A stretch of 64,000 nt of DNA from Marinobacter sp. X15-166B (GTDB taxonomy: Bacteria; Pseudomonadota; Gammaproteobacteria; Pseudomonadales; Oleiphilaceae), in the NCBI RefSeq assembly GCF_001752365.1, contig NZ_MEIY01000001.1, positions 1,313,044 to 1,377,043 of the forward strand, in the 5' to 3' direction. Below are positions 55,519-64,000 of this stretch, piece by piece; the first letter of the stretch is position 1; each line of letters starts with the position of its first letter. The position numbers were made by a program, and so were the translations under genes. The notes under the pieces were generated by a model. That model had not been told where the DNA came from. It saw nothing but the letters and a program-made list of their open reading frames with translations, and did no database searches.

Positions 55519-56652
55519 ATGGCACTGGTGAAGTTACACACCCAGCATTTTCGTAATCTGGACGACGCACCCATTTCGTTTTCACCGGCCATCAACCTGG
55601 TGTATGGCCAGAACGGCAGTGGCAAAAGCAGCCTGCTGGAAGCGATCGGGTATCTGGCGTTGGGCCGGTCTTTCCGGGTCGGTCGCCACCAGGCGGTGTG
55701 TCAGCACGGCCAGCACAAATTCACCGTGTTTGGCGGGCTCGACGGCGGTTTCGACTCACCCCGGCAGCGACCCGCTGACGGGGCCACCCCCCTCGCCCAC
55801 CGGCTGGGCATTGCCCGCGACCTGAGTGCCAAAGAAACCAGTCTTCGGGTCGATGGCGTGGCGGTGCGCAGCCTGTCGGCCCTGGCCCGCCACTTCCCCG
55901 TCTCCGTCATCGATCCGGGGGTGTTTGACATCATTGCCGGGGGGCCCGGTAAACGCCGGCAATTTCTGGACTGGTCAGTGTTCCACGTGGAACCTTCGTT
56001 CTCTTCGGTGTGGCAGCAGTGTCAAAGAGTGACGTCACAGCGGAACCAAACGCTCAGAAATGGTAGACTAGACGACGCGCTAATCAAGGTGTGGGACAGT
56101 CAATACGTGGTGCTGGCCGAACAGGTGACCGAAGCGCGGCGGCGAGCGTTTGCACAGTTCAGCGAAGCGTTCAGGGGGTTGCTGGCGGAAACCCGGTTGC
56201 CCTGGGTCGATGGCATGAAGCTGGAGTTTTACCCGGGATGGGACAAGACCCGCGCCCTGAGCGACGTGCTGGTGGCGCACCGGCAGCAGGAATTACGCAT
56301 GGGGCACACCCTGTATGGCCCCAACCGGGCGGACCTGCGTTTACGCTTCGAGGGGCGTCCGGTTGCCGAAACTTTTTCCAGGGGGCAGCAAAAGACCCTG
56401 GTGGTCCTGATGAAAATTGCCCAGTGCATGGTGCTGTCGGCCCAGGGCAAACAGGTCACCTTTCTTCTCGACGACATCAACGCGGAACTGGATATCGACA
56501 ACCGTGCAATGTTGGCGGAAAAATTACACACCCTCGGCTGTCAGGTTTTTTTAACGTCTATCGAAAAACCTTGCCCCCGCAAATTGTGGCGGGCATCGCA
56601 GCCAGCATTCAAAATGTTCCACGTGGAACATGGCAAACTAACGCAAGAATAA
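55519..56652 (+). CDS. recF: DNA replication/repair protein RecF
   Basis: 377 residues. SMC-like ATPase: Walker A GQNGSGKSS (residues 30-38), signature TFSRGQQKTLVVLMK, and Walker B VTFLLDDINAELD. Loads RecA at gaps together with RecO/RecR. Its coding sequence contains two parS-like palindromes (55979 and 56615), the second encoding FHVEHG close to the C-terminus. Confidence 0.95.
   Translation: MALVKLHTQHFRNLDDAPISFSPAINLVYGQNGSGKSSLLEAIGYLALGRSFRVGRHQAVCQHGQHKFTVFGGLDGGFDSPRQRPADGATPLAHRLGIARDLSAKETSLRVDGVAVRSLSALARHFPVSVIDPGVFDIIAGGPGKRRQFLDWSVFHVEPSFSSVWQQCQRVTSQRNQTLRNGRLDDALIKVWDSQYVVLAEQVTEARRRAFAQFSEAFRGLLAETRLPWVDGMKLEFYPGWDKTRALSDVLVAHRQQELRMGHTLYGPNRADLRLRFEGRPVAETFSRGQQKTLVVLMKIAQCMVLSAQGKQVTFLLDDINAELDIDNRAMLAEKLHTLGCQVFLTSIEKPCPRKLWRASQPAFKMFHVEHGKLTQE
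55979..55994. other. parS-like centromere site 1
   Basis: TGTTCCACGTGGAACC, one base from the perfect palindrome used as parS by Pseudomonas ParB. Located inside recF about 4.5 kb from oriC. Confidence 0.8.
56615..56630. other. parS centromere site 2
   Basis: TGTTCCACGTGGAACA, a perfect 16-base palindrome identical to the Pseudomonas consensus parS. Located at the 3-prime end of recF. ParB nucleation there would organise the origin region for segregation; parA/parB genes are outside the window. Confidence 0.88.
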
Positions 56653-59091
<2,439 letters not shown>

Positions 59092-59126
59092 CCGGCCCGG
59101 CTAGCGCCGTGTCCGCACCCAGAGGT

Positions 59127-59167
59127 AAAAAAAAGCCAGTCTCCGATCGTCGGGGACTGGCTTTTTT
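59127..59167. terminator. Rho-independent terminator of gyrB
   Basis: 12-base arms GCCAGTCTCCGA / TCGGGGACTGGC (one wobble) with a 3-base loop, A-tract left and T-run right; also usable for the minus-strand gene 59185-59940. Confidence 0.93.
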
Positions 59168-59184
59168 AGTGGGCGCGCGCCGGC

Positions 59185-59940
59185 TTATTTGGGGGCGGAC
59201 CTGGGGGGTTGATCCTTGTCGCTGTCCGGATGCAGGTGGGGCGCCATGACCTCTTCCAGGGTGTAACCGGTGAGCCGGCGGATGGTACGCCACAGGTAAT
59301 AAAAAATCGCCATCATCATGATCATGGAGGGGATGGCGATCATCGGGTAACTGACCAGGGTCATCCGGCCCAGTTCCTCATTGAACGCCTGCGTGCCCGC
59401 CGGGCTGACGACGATCCATTTGGCCAGGATGTAATTCATCACCGAGGAAAACAAGAAGGTGCCACTGAACAGATAACTGGCGGTGAGCAGTCGCGCTTCA
59501 AACTCCGCTTCGCACTGGTGCTTGACCAGGGCCTGGCGGATTTTTTCCACGTTGAGAATTTTCGGGTTGTACAACAGGGTACGCACCAGCGGGTATTTGG
59601 TGCGCGTGGACACCAGCACCGCCAGACCGATCAACAGGGGCACCGCGGCCTCCTTGACCGCCAACCATTGCGGGTCCAGCTCCATCAGGCCGATGCCGCC
59701 GGTCAGGCCAACACTGACCACCCCGAGCACGGCGATAAAGTTGTATTTACGATAGCGAACGAGCTCGAACAACCCCCACCCCAGCGGAAAGGCAAGCCCT
59801 ATAATCAGCGCCCAGGTGCTGCCCAGGTGGGCGTCGCCACTGAATTTCATCAGAATCACCGACGGAATGATGATGCTGACCAGCAGATCCACCCAGGGTC
59901 TGGGTTTGTGTTCAGGTATGTGTCCAGCTGTGTTGCTCAT
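59185..59940 (-). CDS. VC0807-family membrane protein
   Basis: 251 residues with about six hydrophobic segments: VDLLVSIIIPSVILMKF, WALIIGLAFPLGWGLFELV, FIAVLGVVSVGLTGGIGLM, AAVPLLIGLAVLVSTRT, LFSGTFLFSSVMNYILAKW and MIAIPSMIMMMAIFYYLW. The pattern fits the VC0807 family of conserved inner-membrane proteins without a known function. Charged C-terminal tail (HLHPDSDKDQPPRS) is probably cytoplasmic. Stands alone between gyrB and the tRNA gene. Confidence 0.7.
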   Translation of the reverse strand: MSNTAGHIPEHKPRPWVDLLVSIIIPSVILMKFSGDAHLGSTWALIIGLAFPLGWGLFELVRYRKYNFIAVLGVVSVGLTGGIGLMELDPQWLAVKEAAVPLLIGLAVLVSTRTKYPLVRTLLYNPKILNVEKIRQALVKHQCEAEFEARLLTASYLFSGTFLFSSVMNYILAKWIVVSPAGTQAFNEELGRMTLVSYPMIAIPSMIMMMAIFYYLWRTIRRLTGYTLEEVMAPHLHPDSDKDQPPRSAPK

Positions 59941-60160
59941 AAGTAAGGTGCAGACTCTGTCAGATAATATGATTGCAGTGGGGGTGTCCCGGGCGTAACG
60001 TGAGTGGCGCCGAACAGGACGGATATGGCGCCGCTCCCGGTGGTTGATGACGTCCGGGGGTGTACGGATCAGGCCTTAGTGTAGCCTGCCTTGCAGCGAC
60101 TAAAAAGTGGTTTGGCTGGAGGAACCGGGAAGTTACTTACAGGAGGTGACGGGAATGAGT

Positions 60161-60237
<77 letters not shown>

Positions 60238-60339
60238 TATTGCCGCAAGCATTATACCGGACCGGCGGAAATTATCCAGAACGGGCGGTGCAAATCTCGC
60301 CCTGCCCGTTCTGGCAACATTGCCCTTCCAGCCTTGCGC

Positions 60340-62429
60340 TCAGGCGCTGCTGTGGGAGCTGGGCAACAGGGAGATGTCGGCCACCCGCAAAAACAGATTG
60401 CGCAACCGGTTCAGCAGCGCCAGCCGGTTGTTGCGCACCGCGTCATCGTCCGCCATCACCATCACCTGATCGAAAAACTGATCCACCGCGCCCTGCAGGC
60501 TGGCCAGCGAGCTGAGCGCGGCGCCGTAATCGCCCTGCTCCAGCAGCGGCAGTACGATGCGGGCCTGTTGCTCGACCTGCTCGGCCAGAACCTTCTCCGC
60601 GTCGTCCTGCAGCAGGGTCGGATCGACGGTTTCACCCACCTGATCCCCCCCTGTTTGGTGAGGATGTTGGACACGCGTTTATTGGCCGAGGCCAGTGCCT
60701 GGGCTTCCGGCAATTGACGGAAAGCCTCCACCGCGTTGATGCGGCGGTCAAACACCAGAGGTTTGGTGGGCCGGCGGGCATGCACGGCCAGGTAGACTTC
60801 GGCCACTATGCCTTGCTCCTCATAGTGAGCACGGAAACGCTCCAGCATATAATCCACCACGGTGGTGGCGGTGTCGGCCGCGATCAGGTCGCCAAACCCT
60901 TCCGCCGCCCACTCGCAGCAGACCTGCAGATCCAGGGGCAAACCCCGTTCGATAATGATGCGCAGTACCCCCAACGAGGCACGGCGCAGCGCGAACGGGT
61001 CGCGGGTGCCTGACGGGGGCTGATTGATGCCGAACAGGCCCACCAGAGAGTCCAGACGGTCGGCAATGGCCAGGGCGCAGCCCGTCGGCGTGGCAGGTAA
61101 TTGGTCACCGGCAAAATGAGGCATGTACTGCTCATTGAGCGCGCGGGCCACTTCCTCCTGTTCGCCGTCGTTCTGGGCGTAGTACTGCCCCATCACGCCT
61201 TGCAACTCACTGAACTCGAGCACCATCTGGGTCACCAGATCGGTCTTGGCCAGCATGGCGGCACGCTCGGCCAAGGCCGGCTGACTGCCAATGGCGCTGG
61301 CGATCTTGCTGGCCAGGGCGGCCACCCGTACCGACTTGTCGTAAATGCTGCCCAGCTTTTCCTGAAACACGATGGGTTTGAGCCGCTCGATGCGGTCTTC
61401 CAGACGGGTTTTGCGGTCGGTTTCGTAGAAAAAGGCGGCATCGGCCAGACGTGGCCGGATGACCTTTTCATTACCGGCGATCACCTTGGCGGGGTCCCTG
61501 CTCTCGAGGTTCGCCACGGTGACGAACAACGGCAGCATGTGCCCCTCGCCATCGACCACGTGGAAATACTTCTGGTGCTCCTTCATCGACGAGATCAGGG
61601 CTTCTGCGGGCACCTCCAGAAAGCGCTGGTCGAACCGGCCCAGCAAGGGCACCGGCCATTCATTGAGCGCGGTGACTTCATCCAACAGTTCCTCATCGAT
61701 GACCGCGACGGCGTTGCCTTCCTGTTGGGCGAGTGCGACGACGCCCTTGCGGATCAGTTCGCGTCTTTCGGCAAAGTCGGCGAGCACATAGCCTTCCTGC
61801 TTGAGCACCACTTCATAATCCGCCGGGGTGGGGATAATCAGGGTCTTGGGGCAATGGAAGCGATGGCCGCGGGTTTTGTTACCGGGGGTCAGGCCCATGA
61901 TGGGGCTGTTGATGACCTGGTTGCCGAACAACAGCACCACCCAGTGCACCGGGCGCACAAACTCCACCCGGTGGGCACCCCAGCGCATGCGTTTGGCGAT
62001 GGGCAAATTGGCGAGGGATTGTTCCACCAGCGCCGGGATCAGCTCGACCGTGCGCTTGCCCTGCTCGACACTGCGGTACACCAGCCAGGCGCCCTTGTCG
62101 GTTTCCATGGTATCGAGCTGGTCCGGGGTGATGCCCAGGGAAGTGGCAAACCCGGTCAGCGCGCGGGTGGGGTTACCGGCATCGTCAAACGCTGCTTTCA
62201 CCGCGGGCCCGCGTTTTTCGATCGGTTTGTCCGGCTGGGCGTCCTGCAGGTCACGAATGCGCACAGCAAGACGCCGGGGCGCGGCGAACGTTTCGATCAG
62301 ACCGTGGCTGATGCCGGCCGCTGCCAGGCCTTTGCCGATGCCCTGGGTAAACGCCTCGGAAAGGGTTTTGAGTGTTTTCGGGGGCAGCTCTTCGGTGCCC
62401 AGTTCAACAAGAAAATCTTGTGTTGCCAT
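60340..62429 (-). CDS. glyS: glycine-tRNA ligase beta subunit, frame broken near the C-terminus
   Basis: The N-terminal ~600 residues (start [21 protein letters not shown] at 62429) match GlyS and run to [14 protein letters not shown]. The rest of that frame is nonsense and reaches 60462. The true C-terminus, [21 protein letters not shown] to SSHSSA, lies in the next frame and ends at 60340. The break is at the G-run (coding strand) 60645-60651, with seven G where eight keep the frame. Corrected length is about 696 residues, as expected (E. coli 689). The part lost in the literal frame includes most of the anticodon-binding domain, so a sequencing deletion is far likelier than a real mutation. 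The beta subunit charges tRNA-Gly with GlyQ. Confidence 0.85.
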
Positions 62430-62431
62430 GA

Positions 62432-63421
62432 TTATGCGTTCCCTTTCCGCGTGTCTGCTGCGGGTTCATCGTCTGCCTTGGCCAACAGTTCCTTGCGCAA
62501 CTCCTCGGGAGCCAACGGGAATCCATGGGCTTTGCGGCTGTCAAAGTAGGCCTTGGCCACTGCCCGGGCGAGATTGCGCACCCGCAGGATGAATCGTTGG
62601 CGCTCGGTCACGGAAATTGCGTGGCGGGCGTCCAGCAAGTTGAATGTGTGTGAGGCTTTCAGTACCTGTTCGTAGGCAGGCAGTGCCAGTCCGAGGTCAA
62701 TCAGCCGGCGGCTTTCCCGCTCGTAGACATCGAAGCTGTGAAACAGGAAGTCGGTGTCCGCGTGCTCGAAGTTGTAGGTGGACATCTCCACTTCCTGCTG
62801 ATGAAACACGTCACCGTAGGTGACCACCCCATCGGGTCCGTGGGTCCACACCAGGTCGTATACGCTGTCGACCCCCTGGATATACATGGCGATGCGTTCC
62901 AGACCGTAGGTCAGCTCACCGGTCACCGGGTAGCATTCAAGACCGCCCACTTGCTGGAAATAGGTAAACTGGGTGACCTCCATGCCGTTCAGCCAGATTT
63001 CCCAACCCAGCCCCCAGGCACCCAGGGTGGGGGACTCCCAGTTGTCCTCCACAAAACGGACGTCGTGCACCAGCGGATCCAGCCCCAGCGCTTTGAGTGA
63101 GTCGAGGTACAACTCCTGGATGTTATCCGGAGAGGGCTTGAGCACTACCTGGAACTGGTAATAGTGTTGCAGGCGGTTGGGGTTTTCACCGTAACGGCCG
63201 TCGGTGGGACGGCGGCTGGGCTGCACGTAAGCCGCGTTCCAGGTTTCCGGGCCGATCGCCCGCAGGAATGTGGCGGGGTGAAAGGTGCCAGCACCCACTT
63301 CCATATCCAGGGGTTGGAGCACGACACAGCCCTGCTGCGCCCAGAAGTTTTGCAGAGCCAGTATCAGACCCTGAAAGGTTTTAATGTCCGGTGAGGTGTT
63401 GCACGTTGCCTTGTCTGTCAC
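62432..63421 (-). CDS. glyQ: glycine-tRNA ligase alpha subunit
   Basis: A class II synthetase core begins [18 protein letters not shown] and continues through [38 protein letters not shown] and [20 protein letters not shown], with [12 protein letters not shown] near the end. The frame extends to an ATG at 63493, but that ATG overlaps a TATAAT and family homology begins about 35 residues later; a GTG at 63421 with AGG 8 bases upstream is taken as the start. Ends 3 bases before glyS begins, forming the glyQS operon. Confidence 0.93.
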   Translation of the reverse strand: MTDKATCNTSPDIKTFQGLILALQNFWAQQGCVVLQPLDMEVGAGTFHPATFLRAIGPETWNAAYVQPSRRPTDGRYGENPNRLQHYYQFQVVLKPSPDNIQELYLDSLKALGLDPLVHDVRFVEDNWESPTLGAWGLGWEIWLNGMEVTQFTYFQQVGGLECYPVTGELTYGLERIAMYIQGVDSVYDLVWTHGPDGVVTYGDVFHQQEVEMSTYNFEHADTDFLFHSFDVYERESRRLIDLGLALPAYEQVLKASHTFNLLDARHAISVTERQRFILRVRNLARAVAKAYFDSRKAHGFPLAPEELRKELLAKADDEPAADTRKGNA

Positions 63422-63491
63422 GACGGTTGCCTGCTGCTCAGTCTGTGTGTGGCGCGAAGGTGTGTCTGTCACGCATCGAAATAAAAACGGC

Positions 63492-63497
63492 ATTATA
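63492..63497 (-). promoter_or_regulatory. Probable -10 box of the glyQS promoter
   Basis: TATAAT on the minus strand about 70 bases before the preferred glyQ start; the -35 region is poor (TAGAAA at 17-base spacing). Confidence 0.4.
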
Positions 63498-63510
63498 CGC
63501 TGCCGGAGCG

Positions 63511-63526
63511 GGCTTTTCTAAAAGCC
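63511..63526 (-). terminator. Small hairpin after trkA
   Basis: GGCTTTT-CT-AAAAGCC, 12 bases beyond the trkA stop; no further T-run. Confidence 0.35.
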
Positions 63527-63538
63527 GGTGACGGTACG

Positions 63539-64000
63539 TCAGAAAAATGTCAGCCCCACCGCAAACAGCCGTTCGACATCGCGGATGCGGGTCTTGTCCA
63601 CCAGAAACAAAATCACGTGGTCGTCGGGCTGGATCCGCAGATGGTCGTGGGCGATCAGCACCTCGTTGTGGCGTACGATGGCGCCGATGGTGGTGCCTGC
63701 AGGGAGCGTCACTTCATCCAGTCGCCGCCCCACCACCTTGGAGGACCGGTGATCCCCGTGGGCGATCACCTCAATAGCCTCGGCGGCCCCCCGGCGCAGT
63801 GAGTAAGCATTTACTATGTCGCCACGCCGCACGTGGGTGAGCAGACTGCCGATAGTCGTTTGCTGGGGTGAAATGGCCACGTCAATGTCGCCGCCCTGGA
63901 TCAGATCCACGTAATCCGGGTTGTTGATCAGGGTCAGCACCTTACGGGCGCCCAAGCGTTTGGCCAGCAACGAGGCCATGATATTGGCTTCGTCGTCGTT
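63539..64000 (-). CDS. trkA: Trk potassium-uptake regulatory protein TrkA, C-terminal part
   Basis: Partial; the 5-prime end lies beyond the right edge. The visible 153 residues start [34 protein letters not shown], the end of a TrkA-N (RCK) domain, followed by a complete TrkA-C domain ([24 protein letters not shown]). It binds NAD(H) and controls the TrkH channel at the inner membrane. The stop codon and last residues (GLTFF) are intact. Confidence 0.9.
   Translation of the reverse strand, partial: NDDEANIMASLLAKRLGARKVLTLINNPDYVDLIQGGDIDVAISPQQTTIGSLLTHVRRGDIVNAYSLRRGAAEAIEVIAHGDHRSSKVVGRRLDEVTLPAGTTIGAIVRHNEVLIAHDHLRIQPDDHVILFLVDKTRIRDVERLFAVGLTFF

Noticed and set aside
60340..62429. Calling glyS a pseudogene
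   Set aside because: The break is a single base in a long homopolymer, both protein parts are otherwise conserved and the gene is normally essential, so a sequence error is the better explanation.
63422..63493. glyQ start at the ATG 63493
   Set aside because: The ATG overlaps a TATAAT -10 box and the extra N-terminal residues are not found in GlyQ proteins; the GTG at 63421 is preferred.

Overview
The window is chromosomal DNA from a GC-rich gammaproteobacterium. It spans the replication-origin neighbourhood (mnmE-yidC-yidD-rnpA-rpmH-oriC-dnaA-dnaN-recF-gyrB, then tRNA-Pro, glyS, glyQ and trkA) and about 46 kb of catabolic DNA beside it. Gene order, protein sequences and Pseudomonas-type parS sites fit a marine, Cellvibrionales- or Pseudomonas-like lineage; the species cannot be named from the sequence.

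Region 1 (1-12.8 kb) holds the end of a DinG-like helicase, a thioesterase, a PcaR-type IclR regulator, a complete 3-oxoadipate-to-succinyl-CoA plus acetyl-CoA unit (catI, catJ, pcaF), an aromatic-type aldehyde dehydrogenase, a methyltransferase, an MFS exporter, a 3-hydroxyacyl-CoA dehydrogenase, and a LysR / class-I amidotransferase / AGCS symporter group. Matching GTTCGT-N3-ACGAAC palindromes lie in front of catI and, 7 kb away, in front of the hydroxyacyl-CoA dehydrogenase, which suggests one IclR regulon.

Region 2 (12.9-17.7 kb) is a self-contained P450 operon: P450, [2Fe-2S] ferredoxin, MarR regulator, ferredoxin reductase and a second paralogous P450. Region 3 (17.8-28.7 kb) reads as one long leftward operon: two alpha/beta hydrolases, four TctC-type binding proteins (one frameshifted), an aldehyde dehydrogenase, a second copy of it lacking its catalytic domain, an SDR and the TctB/TctA permease pair. 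Region 4 (28.8-40.2 kb) is framed by two closely related carotenoid/stilbene-type oxygenases in opposite orientation. Between them lie a decayed fifth TctC, a hydrolase, mmsA with a divergent LysR gene, a DHA2 exporter with a divergent PadR gene, and a DcaP-like porin. The region 3 operon and the second oxygenase share an almost identical promoter (TTGACATAGGTAGT). Its TAGGTA core recurs in front of padR, so the PadR protein is the best candidate regulator of an alkenyl-aromatic or isoprenoid cleavage regulon.

Region 5 (40.3-45.0 kb) is a binding-protein ABC importer with a CpdA-like phosphodiesterase. Region 6 (45.6-46.9 kb) holds a higBA toxin-antitoxin pair and an integrase/IS110 scar abutting mnmE, apparently marking the border between accessory DNA and the conserved origin region. 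Region 7 (46.9-64 kb) is the oriC core, with two parS sites inside recF and an unusual ABC1-kinase gene between dnaN and recF.

Several genes carry single-base changes in or next to homopolymers (tctC copy, ABC1 kinase, glyS). Because glyS is normally essential, at least that change is probably a sequencing or assembly error, and the other frameshifts should be read with the same caution. The internally deleted aldehyde dehydrogenase and the fifth TctC remnant cannot be explained that way.
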